DNA of 64,000 nucleotides. Source: Locusta migratoria (lineage: Eukaryota; Arthropoda; Insecta; Orthoptera; Acrididae). Below, one piece after another: positions 11,757 through 24,200 of the stretch. Position numbers and translations under genes: made by a program. The notes under the pieces were generated by a model. The model was given only the letters and a program-made list of their open reading frames with translations, ran no database searches and was not told where the DNA came from. The first letter of the stretch is position 1. Each line of letters begins with the position of its first letter. The stretch is from positions 279,883,247 through 279,947,246 of the forward strand of contig CM048745.1 of NCBI GenBank assembly GCA_026315105.1, read 5' to 3'.

Positions 11757-12317
11757 CGCATATTCCTCAGTAAAAAAACATATAGGTTACAAGATAATAG
11801 TGAATACACTGTCCTGTAATGTACCATTTCGTACCTTGTCAGGGATCGTAGAAAACCTAATAAAGACAAATGTGATGCTATTTTTAAATTATTACCTCTT
11901 TTTATGGCAATGCATACGTTCACTAACGTAAAAAGTAGGTTAAAATCAATATAAACGATAGTATTAGCACTCAACAAGTATCGTATTCAAAAATGTAGCT
12001 TGCCGGTCGCTTGGAGCGCTGTTGTGCTGTGTACAACAAAAATCTGTGGTAGTGTCGTGACTGTATTTGTTACACTGTGCTCAAATCAAGAACCAGCCGA
12101 TATTTAATGGAAGTAATTAATTACCTCGAATCAACGGCTGTGACGAGTAGACCAAATCAATATTCCTGTTAGTAATCCACATCTAACGCTGATCTCTGGT
12201 ACTCTCCAGTGCAGTAAAATAACCATTGAAACATTAAAATGAAGGAAACCACCAAAATTGATGAAGAAGAACGGATATACAGCTTGGGAAGAGAATATGA
12301 TGTAACTAAAGTCTTTT
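11757..12317. other. No recognised gene
   Basis: AT-rich sequence. Short open frames on both strands show no familiar motif, and no repeat homology within the window was noticed. Confidence 0.4.
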
Positions 12318-13800
12318 CCTCTACATCTACACAACATTTACATAAATACTCTGCAAGTCACATGGCAGATGGTTCATCGAACCGCTCTTATATTTTTCTA
12401 CCGTTCCATTCTATAATAGCGCACGGGAAAAAGGAACACCTAAATCTTTCCGTTTTTCATCTTATTTCTTTTATTTTATTACTATGATCAAGTCTCCATA
12501 AGTAGGTGGGTTCTAACAAAATATGATCGCATTCGGAAAATAAAGTTGGTGAAAGGAATTCCACAATTATATCTCGTTGCAACGCATAACGCCTTTCTTT
12601 TAATGATTTCCAACCCAATTCGAGCACCATTTCACGATAAAACAAAATAAGCTGCCCTTCTCTGGAGCTCCACTAAATCGTCCGTCGGACGCACAAGTGT
12701 ACTGTAAGCAGTTTATTTAGTGCAACTGTTGCAGCCACTAAGTGTTCTACCAATAAAACCTAGCCATTGGTTCGCAGTCCCTACAATCTTTTTTCTAAGT
12801 GTTCTTTCTAATTTATGTTGTTCGTAATCTTTATTCCTAGATACCGGGTGATGAAAAAGTCAGTATAAATGAAAACTTAATAAATCACGGAATAACGTAG
12901 ATAGAGATGTAAAAACTGACACATCTGCTTGAAATGACATAGGGTTATATTAGAACAACAAAAAAACGTTTGCTAGACGCGTGAAAGATCTCTTGCGCGT
13001 GTCGTTTAGTCATGATCGTGTGCTTAGCCGCCACTTTCGTCATGCTTGGCCTCCCAGGTCCACAGACCTCAGTCCGTGCGATTATTGGCTGAAGTCGCAA
13101 GTATATCGTGATCGACCGACATCTCTAGGGACATCTCTATTGAAAGACAATATCCGACGCCAATGCCTCACCATAACACCGGACATGCTTCGCAGTACTG
13201 TTCCCAACATTATTCCTCGACTACAGCTATTGTTGAGGAATGATGGTGAACATATTGAGCACTTCCTGTAAAGAACACCGTCTTTGCTTTGTATTAATTT
13301 GTTATGTTAATTATTGCTTTTCTGATCAGATGAAGCGCCATCTGTCGGATATTTTTTCGAACATTTGTTTTTTTATACTGACTTTTTGATCACCCGGTTT
13401 TAGTTAAGTTTACGGCATGTATATTCGACTGATTTATCGTGTAAATGGAGTTTAACGGATTTATTTTAGTGCTCATGTGAACGACTCCATTATTTAGTGT
13501 TAACTGCCAATTTTTGCACAATTCGGATACCTTATCTAAATAATTTTGCAGTTGCTTTCGATCTTCTAGTGACTTCACTAGTCGATAAATGACACATCAT
13601 CCGCGAACAGTCTAAGAGAGGTGCTCAGAATGGCTCCTGAATCGTTTATAAAAATAAGGGACGGTAGGGACCCTAAAAACCTCCGTGGGGAACGCCAGAT
13701 ACGAATAAAAAATTCCTGTCTACAGATATGCCCTAGGCAACTGAATGTCTGCATTGAAACCTGAATCAATACTCCACAAGTCACCTCGTGCTATGCGGAG
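12318..13800 (-). pseudogene. Non-LTR family A, copy A2, split by a mariner-like element
   Basis: Minus-strand copy. The 5' part (13800 down to 13398) reads FVPHGG-like text, then SLRLFADDVSFID (FADD intact), then a stop and frameshift, then NYLDKVSELCKNWQLTLNN and NQSNIHAVNLTK. The mariner-like element at 12844-13397 interrupts here. The 3' part resumes with YLG, an IGRTL-like block and FLSPTLFSECDHILLEPTYL, and ends in a CATCTACATCTACA-type tail near 12320. The two halves join exactly inside the conserved STKYLG block of copy A4, which dates the DNA element after the retrotransposon. Frameshifts make it inactive. Confidence 0.82.
12844..13397 (+). mobile_element. Mariner-like TIR element with transposase remnant, copy 1 (554 bp)
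   Basis: TIRs are CCGGGTGATGAAAAAGTCAG on the left and, in reverse, CCGGGTGATCAAAAAGTCAG on the right. A TA precedes the left end. The frame at 12981-13271 encodes WPPRSTDLSPCDYWL followed by KSQVYRDRP, the late-domain signature of Tc1/mariner (IS630) superfamily transposases, then NIIPRLQLLLRNDGEHIEHF. Earlier catalytic parts are missing, so it is an internally deleted non-autonomous element. It sits inside A2. Copy 2 is at 25608-26242 in the opposite coding orientation. Confidence 0.85.
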
Positions 13801-13915
13801 GAGCGTACTTCGTGCACGATTATCACTTCCTCCTCCTATTCCAGTCGTGTATGGCTCGCCGATAAATCGATTGTCGATGTGCCTCTGTGTGCGTTCTAAT
13901 CTCTCTAATTTTATC

Positions 13916-14121
13916 GCCTCGGTGGAGTAGCCGAGCGTCTAAGGCGACTCGCTGCGGATTGTGCGGTTGCTCGCCGTCGCAGCTTCGAGTCCTCCCTGGG
14001 GCATGGGTGTATGTGTGTGTGTGTTTGTCCTTAGGTTAGTTTACCTTAGTTTAAGTAGTTTGTAAGCTACGGACTGATGACCACGCAGATCGGTCCGATA
14101 GATTTACAAACATTTGAACAT
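13916..14121 (+). repeat. SINE-L1, full length with 12-bp TSD
   Basis: A tRNA-Leu-like head starting GCCTCGGTGGAGTAGCCGAG, B box GCTTCGAGTCC, a short GT run and the usual body ending TTACAAACATTTGAACAT. TCTAATTTTATC is repeated at 13904-13915 and 14122-14133, a perfect 12-bp TSD. Confidence 0.93.
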
Positions 14122-14133
14122 TCTAATTTTATC

Positions 14134-16036
14134 CTTGCGGTCCCTTCGCGAGATATAGGAGAAAGCAATACATTGGTTGACTGTCAAAGTAACATATGGT
14201 CTCGAAATTTTTGCACAAGCTTGTACCACGATACAGATCGCCTCTCGTGCAGCGTCTGTCAACCGACTTTGCCCATCATCTCCGTGACGTTTTCGCACTT
14301 ACATAGGTGTTACACTATCAAATTCAAAGAACTAGACAAAGAAACATTGGACGTAGTGTAAAGGGAATGTCGTCCGATATTTTATCAAATCTAAAGCGGC
14401 CCTCAGACGGTCAATACTTACTGACAATAATATTGTCAATAATATATTGTCAAACCTTCAATACATTTCAGTAGTCCTCACACCATCAATAGTATTGTCA
14501 TTGTTTTCAGCTGGTGATACGATTTCGTTAAGAGGGAGAGAGAGAGACAACCGAGAGCTGCCAAAAAGGTAATTAGGTTCGTGAGTGGTAAAACAAAAAG
14601 AATGATTTTTCGCAAGTGGACCGGCCGACGGAAATCCGAACAATTGAAATGAAACATTTTCTAAAATATTTTTGAATCATACTACACTACTACACTACAG
14701 CTATTTTATTTGGAGGCTCATGTTTGACATAGAATTCGTATTCGTAAACATGGCTACTAGTGGCAAATTTATGTAGTGTTCTCCAGCAACAAAAAAATTC
14801 TTACGAATGTGTAAACCAGATGGGGTGTTGTATAACACGTGACAAGACCAATTCACACTGTCCGGCACGTCAGTTCGCTAGGCCCAATACCCTGCGGTGA
14901 AAGTGAGGTTATGAGTTACAATCCATAACGTAATAAGTCATAATATACTATCAGAATTGAAGAAGTAACTCCCGTTTACGACCAAAGCAGACTTTATAAT
15001 GTATGATTTTGGTGAACTTGGTGTGCTAAGTGCTGGGAAGTGAAACAACATTCAAAACATCGACACCTGTTTGCAAGAGAAAATATATACATATAAATAC
15101 GTCGTACAATTTTTGTCACGACATAAATAGAGCCTATTTACGTTATCAGCCACGTTTCTCCCCTTACATTGTTAATAACGTCATCAACAACTTAGATTTT
15201 CCTCTTTCTCAGTGCTGACATTTTCCATTTAAAACTTTATTTAATGAAACTTGCTTTATCCACTTGCAATCTCATTCGTATCCACTGTTTGCGTCAGTCT
15301 TTTCTGTTCCTCTATTGCAAATTGTGAAGAATAGGGAGCTACAAAATAATTAGCAGTGGATCACGGCCCGGCTGTACTGCCGACAATGTAAAGAAAAAAG
15401 AAAATCCTCCCGTTGCCGTAACTAATTTGATAGAAGACTTATTTATTTCGCCGTGACACCCTCGTTTCCTTTTCCTTTTTCCTCCTTTACTTCTAAATGC
15501 AGGCACAACGCAACTGTAATATAAACAACAGCTGAGCATAACACCGCCATTTTGTTTCTTTGACAAAATATTGGACGATACTGAAATACCCAAGGAGGTT
15601 ATAATAAAGGGAGATGGTATTATATATGCCGAGCACATACCTCAGTTGAAGCCTGTCCGCCATCTTGGTGTATTGTGGAATGCTATGCGTAAAGTCGACC
15701 CTCTTACTGTTAAGGCATTCAACTGACTGTCAGTGCAAAGTATGTACTTACAAACAATATACTTTCTTGAAAAATAGTAATAAATACTTATCATAATATA
15801 TTTCAAAACTTAATTTTTAATGGCTAATGTGCACTCTTTTAACACGTTGTACATCACGGCAAAACGTCCGGACGTTTTATTCCTGATTTACAATACGAAC
15901 ACTTCTCCAAGACATACCAATAAGGCGGAGGCAGGCATCATTTTTTCAGCGTAAGGGCGTCTCCCTGTGTTCTAACCTCCTTGGAAATACCCCCTTGAAG
16001 TGCTAGCATCGCTTCCGTGACTTGATAGTACCGATA
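14134..16036. other. No recognised gene; short palindrome at 14422-14438
   Basis: No protein or RNA family is recognised. TGACAATAATATTGTCA at 14422-14438 is a perfect palindrome within a TTGTCA-rich stretch and may be a MITE remnant. The minus-strand open frame at 15339-15638 includes a basic GGKRKRKRG patch but no identifiable domain. Confidence 0.35.
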
Positions 16037-16044
16037 CTGTTGCC

Positions 16045-16990
16045 TAGGACTGGGAAAATGATACTCGCGTTCGAACATGTTCGGGATTTCCCGATACAGC
16101 AGAGAACTCGATACAGTATCGAACTGTTCGAACACTAAGGTAATAAATGACTCGCGCTGCGCATCTGCAAACGATACGTGGGAAATTTTGAAGTTACCGG
16201 GCTATCGCTTTTCATAGGAAGTACAAGTATATCTAAAACAAAAGGACACAACTATGAAAAACTGTATATATATATTTTTTAAATAGTGCATACGTGACCT
16301 GTTTGGTATCACTGCAAGATATGATCCATTGATAAACATAATATCTTCTACTATAACAGAACTACTGCAACACATTACTGAAGGAAAAAAATGTGAATTC
16401 TTCACAAGTAGAAATTACATTTAATGTGATTACAAGAGATAGGTTGCAAATGACCATTCCATTCCCTGTTCATACGGTACAGTAACAGAGAAAAATGTTA
16501 TCACCTTTTAATCGCCTTGAAAGTAAGATATGAAATAGGGAAAACTTTAAAAATTTAATACCCAATAACGGAAATAAGTCATAAAAATTAACTTTAATTG
16601 CGACCATGAAATAAATAGTGCGCGAGCTACTGTGTACATAGCACCAAAAGGCGTCGCAGCACTAAAATTTTAAATCACGATTGCTATCGTTTACTTATAG
16701 CCTATATCGTTACTGTTTTTACTTATGACTTGCGCCCTAGAAGCTACTATAGTCGGAATTTCACACTTATTAATCCCCATAGTACATTAATGAAACATTA
16801 TCTTCGTTATAAATCGTACACTGCAGAGCACAGAAAAGATTTATGAATACCATTGTTGTAAATCGTTGAGCTAGTACCTCCTGACATTGCTAGATAGCGT
16901 CGTGTTCGAATGTTCGATCATTTCCCGAGATTTCCCGAACTGTGGCGTAAATTGTTTGAACAGTTCGAGTCATGTTCAAATCCAGGCCTA
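16045..16990. mobile_element. hAT-like non-autonomous element H1, copy 2, with 8-bp TSD
   Basis: A 946-bp element. The left terminus is TAGGACTGGGAAAATGATAC. The right terminus, in reverse, is TAGGCCTGGATTTGAACATG. These fit the short degenerate hAT TIR pattern. Flanks are CTGTTGCC at 16037-16044 and CTGTTGGC at 16991-16998, an 8-bp TSD with one mismatch, the hAT length. Sub-terminal TCGAACTGTTCGAAC-type palindromes occur at both ends. No transposase frame is present. A truncated copy lies inverted at 7510-8275. Confidence 0.85.
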
Positions 16991-17059
16991 CTGTTGGCTC
17001 TTTCTTCTCTATGGTCGCTACTGTCGTTCTAATTGCCGGACGTAAACTTCTATGTATAC

Positions 17060-17242
17060 CAATTAATAGAAATAAACAATCCCAGAGGCGGATTTACGTC
17101 TCAAATATGTCAAAGACATTATTGATAGATTGATTCCCGGCCTCACCACAAATTTTAATTCAATTCTTCAGATCTATCAATAATGTCTTTGACATATTTG
17201 AGACGTAAATCCGTCTCTGGGATTGTTTATTTCTATTAATTG
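17060..17242. repeat. 71-bp inverted repeat with 41-bp spacer (snap-back)
   Basis: The left arm 17060-17130 and right arm 17172-17242 are reverse complements with essentially one mismatch (AGAGGCGG against AGAGACGG in arm-aligned sense). The spacer carries GATTCCCGGCCTCACCAC and AATTTTAATTCAATTCTTCAG. The same text follows the nearby SINE-T head at 17370-17410, so the spacer and right arm look like a SINE tail and the left arm an inverted copy of it. Confidence 0.85.
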
Positions 17243-17312
17243 ATATTTATATCACCATAACAGGATTGTTCCACCATGTCCATTGCTGAGGTGCTATTCC
17301 ACTATTCCGTTA

Positions 17313-17420
17313 GTGGTGTGGTAGTCTAACGATTAAGACGTCTGCCTAGTAAGCATGGAGGTCCGGGTTCGATTCCCGGCCGCAACACAAATTTTAATTC
17401 AATGCTTCAGATCTATCAAT
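17313..17420 (+). repeat. SINE-T (tRNA-Thr-like head)
   Basis: TAGTCTAACGATTAAGACG, then the anticodon-arm-like TGCCTAGTAAGCA, then GGGTTCGATTCCC look like a tRNA. The loop CTAGTAA would put AGT at the anticodon, hence threonine-like. The acceptor stem does not close well. A shared tail (AATTTTAATTCAAT-CTTCAG) follows, so this is a SINE head rather than a working tRNA gene. Confidence 0.65.
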
Positions 17421-17985
17421 AATTTTATGTATACGTTAGAATGTGGATATTAGTATGTAAATATGGATTAACCACGCTGAGAATTGTATAAGCATGGTAT
17501 TCATTGTGCTGAATCATATTACGTGGAACATTACAAACAAGGAAAAGATTTTCTGAAATATGGTGAAGTTGAAAAGTCAAAGAGTAAATAACTTTTTCAA
17601 ATAATAATTATTCTTAAACTCAATAATGATTCCATCGCTACCAAAATTCACATGATAATCTGCTCGTCTAATATGAATATTTCATCAAAATGCTACAGCC
17701 GTCTTGGAGTTCATAGAGAACATACATACATATAAACCCAAACAAACACCGATTTTTATATGTGTGGATTCTCAGTGGCGATATGTTTTAAATATATATA
17801 AATTGCATTTTGTGGTAATTTGCAAGATGTGCTGCATATCACAGTCGCGGCTTACTCCCGATACATATCGAACACGCGAGCATTGCTTGATCACTCACAA
17901 CAATCGAAGCTGTACTCTTAGATTCCTGCCTAACCACATCATTAAAAAAAAATTACTTCATATCTTACCTTAAAATACGTGTTTT

Positions 17986-18191
17986 CTATGGTTGACAGGT
18001 TCTCGTATGTACCCTTGTTTGATCAGTAAAAGTAACTGGCCTCGTAAAATGAAGATTTTGAATCAGTTGATCCTGTCAACCATACAGTTCTACAGCATGT
18101 TTATTTTATATGTACGAAACACTCAACTATTTCTAGGCCAATAACTGTTACTGACCGGACAAGGGTACATACAAGAACGTGTCAACCATAG
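17986..18191. mobile_element. Foldback/MITE with 57-bp TIRs
   Basis: The left arm 17986-18042 (CTATGGTTGACAGGTTCTCG onward) and right arm 18135-18191 are reverse complements over 57 bp with a handful of mismatches, enclosing about 92 bp. The TGTCAACCAT-A motif recurs after the element and at about 24915, where similar downstream text (AGCA-GTTTTATTTT, GAAGTGATT) appears, so the host sequence is itself a dispersed repeat. Confidence 0.75.
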
Positions 18192-19908
18192 AGCAGGTAT
18201 AGCATGTTTTATTTTATCATCTGTCTGAAAGTGCAATGAAGTGATTTCGAAAATAAAATAATTGAATCTTCATGTTAACACGTAAATTTTCATATCTTGT
18301 AAACATTGCTTGCTATCGTCTATAAAACGCAATACCGCATGTTTAATTTCCAACGTCAAAAATTCTTATTTATATGTTGCCGCGGCGGTAAGGTTTGATT
18401 ACCATTGGCTGGCGATTCGCTGACGACATAATCACGTGGTCTGCAACAAATGAACATCGCGTTGCGTAGCCTCCAATACAGGCAATCGGAAGCAAATATG
18501 CCGTATTTGGCGGATTTTGTATTTATACCTCAATATTACGAAAGTGGGCAGATTAAATGTAACGGCGCTTGAAAGACATTTGCAAAACACGTATTGTAAG
18601 GTAAGGTATGTAGTAATTAAGTACGGAGGAATTATGCCTACGCGTATAAAACCTTTACCCTTTTGACAAGCTAGACTGTAGATGTATATTCTGACTGACA
18701 AAAGTACTTTACTATTTTCTACGCATAATTCATGATATTAAAGGATATGTGGTTAAGCAGGAACCTACGAGCACAGCATTAATTGTTGCGAGTGAACAAG
18801 CAACGATGGGACTGCGATGCTCGCGTATTCGATATGTATCGATAATAGGCCGCGACTGCGATGTGCAATGCTTATTCCAAATTACCCATTCTGGGGTGAT
18901 TCCAGATAAATCCTTAATTACATTTTTTTAAATATTCTCTTATTGCTAAGTGAGAAAGAATTGTTGTTGTTGTTAGTAGTTAGAGGGGACTAAATAGTGG
19001 GAGAGAACTTTAGCGCAAGTTTACTAAGGTTAAATTTATATTTATTTCTACTCACGATTTTGTGATATTATTCCGAACCAATTTTACCGCTACGTTCACG
19101 TGGACATCGAACTCGTAAGAATTTAGAAAAATCCTGAAGCTTATTTTTCGAGAGAAAAATTGCAAATGAAGCTGTTAAAAAGCGCAACGGTGAATAACAC
19201 ATATCAAGTACGAAATACCAAAAGACCTGAACTAATCTACGGGAGTGATTTTTATAGTCACCTTGACAAACATAACGATAATACAGTTTTGTGTCAACTC
19301 GACAAACATGTCAGCGATAGTATTTACACCGATTCAATAATAAATTCAAGAATGCCTGTGTATAAAGGGGTAACACTGATATTATTATTACTGTGAAAGT
19401 CCAGATTTTTTCCTCGCAATGTAATGAAATGATCCTTACACGAAATTGATGCAGTCAACATAAAAATGTTAATTTAAATCAGTTTTGATGGACACCTTAC
19501 TCTTGACCAAAAATCCGATAATGACAAAATTGTCTTCTAAAAATAAATAAAAAAGAACACCTAAAAGTTCCTATGCGAGTTTACGTGTATCTCTTGTGGA
19601 TTTCTATTTCTTCCATACTGTACCACACTGTAAGTATGGCTTCGGATTCTCGGCGCCGTATCAAAATGAAACTTGCACCAGATTGTAAGTTAGACCAAAA
19701 ATTCAATTGTGAAAATCGCATATAATTTCGTGCATTAGCTTTTGTGTGATGTGCATACAAACATACGGACAAACAGACAATACTGTAGGTCTAAAATATT
19801 TGTTTCGGCTTCTATTGCTGTTAAAAAGACACCTAATATTACGTTTTCTCAAATATCTCCTTTTACCGACCTCGACCAGTTGCAATATTATTGTGTATAC
19901 ATGTGTTG
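18192..19908. other. No recognised gene
   Basis: AT-rich, with no recognised coding or RNA feature. The stretch 18225-18320 resembles 25360-25530 (GAAGTGATT, AATTGAATCT, ATCTTGTAAACA), marking one more dispersed repeat of unknown class. Confidence 0.35.
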
Positions 19909-19920
19909 TGCTGGACGATA

Positions 19921-20243
19921 AAAAAAAAGGTAAAGCAGTCAACAATCCGAAGATTGGTTTGAACACCACAGTGCTTTACTAGGCATGGTCCTGTTTGGAG
20001 GTGGTATGCCGTTGCCTTCCTCCGACCTTCGAACTGACTTACCCAGCCAGTTATAGGGGGACCTACAGTTTAACGTGGGTTCCGAACCACGGTGCTACTC
20101 GGTATTTTTCACATGAGCAATACTGCCAGAGGTGAAAGAAGTGGAAAGTGACAGATAAAAATCCGAGGACCTGGCGGGGATCGAACCCGCGACCTTTGGA
20201 TTTGTAGTCTGGCACTCTACCACTGTGCAACCGAGGCGCACAA
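19921..20243 (-). repeat. SINE-C, full length with 12-bp TSD
   Basis: Minus-strand SINE-C. The head reads GCCTCGGTTGCACAGTGGTA, with GGGTTCGATCCCC as B box. The tail begins with an A-rich run on the plus strand (19921-19930) followed by GGTAAAGCAGTCAAC. TGCTGGACGATA occurs at 19909-19920 and 20244-20255, a perfect 12-bp TSD. Confidence 0.93.
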
Positions 20244-20519
20244 TGCTGGACGATATGATCACAAAATCATTAATGGAATAAGAAAAAAGTGTAACATCTA
20301 ATCTGGAATCATTATGCAACGAAATTAATATGTAGGTACATAAAATAAAGTGAGTTACATACCACTCAAGAAGCTTCACAAATGATCGAAAGCGAATAGC
20401 AGTAAACTGCCTTTCAGTTAGTTGCATAAACTGACTACATGTACCAGAATAACAACGATTTTGTTAGTATCAACACAGTCTACTAACACAACAGTCAAAC
20501 CACAGATATCTGTGAGTCA

Positions 20520-21290
20520 AACAGTCGCGACACTCACTGCTGTGAAAGTTGTCACCAACTGCAACAACACTAGCGCTCCTAGTGGCGAGAAGTAAGAAAA
20601 ATGTTTGTTTGAAATTACTTTTCTACGTATTTAACCAATACTTTCCGTAACTTTTGCGTTCCAAACATTAGTAGGCCTATCATATAACAAGATATAAATA
20701 ATCGTGAAATAAATGTAAAAACAGCCAAATTTACCTGATTCAGTGATATAAAAAGCGTATTTATGAGGAAATATTTACGCATAGCCGCGGCGGAGTGGCC
20801 GAGCGCATTGGACACTATGTTGCAATGTGGGAGGCCGCTCCCCGTCGTGGGGGGTCGAATCACCCCTCAGGCACGGATGTTTGTGCTATCCTTAGTATGT
20901 TAGTTTGTACGTTTAGGGACTGATGATCCCGCAGTTAAGTCTCATAAGCTTAACAAACACTTGAACATATGAATATTTTGTAACCTGCTCCGCTGAAAGT
21001 GAGATAATATAAACAGACGAGAAACATTGATTCCTATTGTGGTCTGTTCCTATATGACAGGTCCTTTGACGTGTAAAATTTCGATATGATTCCAACATAT
21101 TTAAACTTCACTCGTCTTTGTTATAAACCCATATATTTGTGAGTATAATTACTTTTGATTCTAAAACGAATCTCTTGAAGATTCTTGCCATTCGTGATTC
21201 AGATGTATTAAGAATTGTGGAATTGGTTTCCGCTTTGTTGGAAAACTGTGTTTTTGCTTTTGATGTTGTATTGTCACGTTTGTAAAAAGT
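20520..21290 (+). repeat. Unknown dispersed repeat U1, copy 2, interrupted by a SINE
   Basis: Direct copy of 10590-11215 with moderate divergence. The SINE at 20784-20966 interrupts it at the point matching TTACGAATATG in copy 1, so the repeat is older than the SINE. Confidence 0.7.
20784..20966 (+). repeat. SINE-L2 relative (divergent head)
   Basis: The head is GCCGCGGCGGAGTGGCCGAG with the box A variant TGGCCGAGCGC, then a GGGTCGAATCACC B-box variant and GGCACGGATGTTTGTGCTAT. The tail has GGGACTGATGATCCCGCAGTTAAGTC and ends AACACTTGAAC. A short CATA is present on both sides; the TSD is short or decayed. Confidence 0.8.
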
Positions 21291-24200
21291 TTAGAAACTG
21301 ATGACCCCGTAGTTAAGTCCCATAAGCTCTACAAACATTTTTCAGACTGTGCTAACACAATGAAGGATTTGATAGTCAAGTGTTTTCTGTGAATAGCTAT
21401 GATTTCAGTATTCCTGTGGGGATGTTGAAACTCGATCTCCATTGATCTCTATACCGTACTAGCAGGAGAGTGCCAGCATGGATGTTAAATATTTAGTTTC
21501 TTGCCAAATTCAAATATGACTGCGATAAAGTATGAAAATATGTTTTGATTACGATCCTATATCAGCTTATTAAATCGCATATTTACATACATTTCAAGTA
21601 AAGAGTTACGTAATAACTGATGGAAATGCGTTTGTCAAATAAAAATACAGCGGGCAATGCGAAATCGTGTGCAGGCACACTGCAGCTCTTTTCTAAAATA
21701 CTAGTGTTAAGCCCTTCCTATAGGAGACGTGCAACACGCACAATAAAGTCGTTGTCAGCTGCAGCGCTCCTTGCGATAGACCATCGAACTACAAAGAAGC
21801 ATTCAAACGGTACGCATTAATAAAATGCGATTACATACTTCCAGCCCCTTGCAGTTTGAGGCGCCTATGTATATGATAAACAAGCTCATAGACCTTTCAC
21901 TGTGATAAAGATTCAAATAATGCTCACCAAAAACAAATATTTCATCTGTTAACTACAGCATGTTTCAGGAATAAAAGCAAATATTTTATAAGATGGTAAT
22001 AAAGACGATTTGCAGTTGAAATGTCGTATAACGTGTGTTCAATTTTTATTGGGTACAGAGATTTAGCTGTTAGTATGTACAACAAACTTAAAGCACATGC
22101 AAATTTGGATATTTTGACTGATTCTTTCGTCGGTTCTTGGTAGTTCACCGTATTTACTTTTATTTAAATAACCGGTTTTCGACGTACTTTAAACTCTGAA
22201 TATGCCCTAGTAAGCCGAAAAACTGGTAACTAAGTGGAAATGAACGTGTAGAACATACACAAAATTCTACTTTGAAGTCTGTGTTATGTACTACCAAGAA
22301 TCAACGGATAAATAATTGAAAATATCTTGATTTGAATTTACTCTAAGTTTGTTTACTTTTATATTAACAGCTATATCTCTGTATTCAATAAAAATTGTAC
22401 ACGTGCAAGTGTTATATGAAATTTTTAATGCAATTCCTCTATAGTACCACCTCCTAAAATACGACTAGTCGGAAAACTACGTTCCTCTGAGCAGGGGACA
22501 AACAAATTCGCGACTTGGCTTTGTTTGTTAGCTGGGTCGTCTGCGCATTCGCGAAGCACTTCCATACGCGTGAGAATAGGATCCATCGTATTCCGTCTAC
22601 AAGCGATAGTACACGTACGTGAATCTTGTGCAAGTGGAAGCGTCTACAATGTCTACCGGTCACTGGTAATCTCGTAAGCTCTCACGTGTAGAAAGGCCTT
22701 TATATTTCCAGATTGTATAGAGATCACTGCCGATCTCCTGCAACACAACCGTTAGCTTCATATGTGATTCGTAATCTTCAGACGATGGTAAATAGCCCGT
22801 GTGTGTGTGTGTGTGTGCGTGTGTGTGTGTGTGTGCGCGGAAGTAGGCCTAATAGGCGGCAAACATTAGTAAAGCTGAAAGTCTGTGGCTGTTTTGGAGG
22901 TGTGTGTAGAGATGTCCTGATAGACTAATCTGCTTGTGATGAACCGAATATCCGGGTTCGAATCGCAATGTGGCGATAATTTTCAACTGCTAAGACAGAC
23001 GAGGAAATTGTCGAAAATTTCTACAATTAATTACTATTATATGGAGTCTTCCGCAAGTACTCGTCGTGAGGTAAAAATAGGCAAAGGGTAGTAGGTCACT
23101 GTTACGCTTCGCTGAGTATCTTCCCATACTGGTGATACAAATACCAGCATTACGATTGACATTTTTATTTCAAATTTGTGATTTTGCTAGAGAACCGTAA
23201 AAATAGCCGTAAGCAATAAAGCCGTTTAACTACGCACCAGTACAAATGTACGAAAAATATAGGATGAGACAGGGCTATTGTAGACTAAAAAGAGTCTTAG
23301 AAATAAAATTTGTAACTACATAATTCGATTTAATTTTTGTATGAAGACCTTTGTAGTGAAGCCTTGCAGGCTTGTTTCATTTTCAGTTTTTTATTTTTTC
23401 TGTTTTCTCTAAGGTTCTTCTAGTTATAATTCATTTATTTATATCACTCAGAACATTCGAGGTAGATCATTACACATAGTCATAAGTAAATTTGCTTGAC
23501 AGACATTAAAATGTCTATGAAAACATGAACTGCTTGGGGGCGCACAAAGCCTATCTGGTAAAAGCTTATTGGTACTAAATTAGGCACATTAATTTTTTCT
23601 GTTATCATTGTATGAATAAAACCAGTAATTGTTTTGTACATTGCTGAAATAGCTATGGTAAAGGTACGCCACAAAGAGACGATTTTATCGTATTTAACCA
23701 ATTATGTGCATCATACTACACACTCTTAACTGTAAGGCAAAATTTTCTGTCGTTTTAGAACATATCTCACTATAAGAGGCGAGAAATCTAAGGCTAGATT
23801 TGCTTGTCAAGAATATTTATTCTGAGTTACTCAAAATCGTTGCAATAATTGGTTTAGTAGCAACATACATTGGGAAATGTAGACTCAGTTTTTTTGTAGT
23901 AAACGAGAGAAAGATATTACGTAGATCTTTAATGTTTACACTTTTTTTTTGCAGCAATGGGCATAACTACCATACTATAAGTACTGTAGTCTGTAAGTGT
24001 CATGGTAAAGTCAAACTCATTAATTTTCAACGAAAGTTAGTTTCCTTATATATTATCATATCTGAAAATTTGAAAAGATACTTTCTAACTGCAATCAAAT
24101 GACGATCTATTTTTTTATATCGTGTATGTTCATAGAATGTAAAACATAGTGTTTATACAGTAGATAATGTTCACCGCATTTTATCAAATAAATCTTCACT

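Noticed and set aside
15339..15638. 99-residue minus-strand frame with a basic patch as a host gene
   Set aside because: No domain, splice signal or homolog in the window; length is compatible with chance.
23800..24102. 100-residue open frame in AT-rich DNA
   Set aside because: Composition is typical of AT-rich chance frames (Ile, Leu, Lys, Phe rich) with no recognisable motif.
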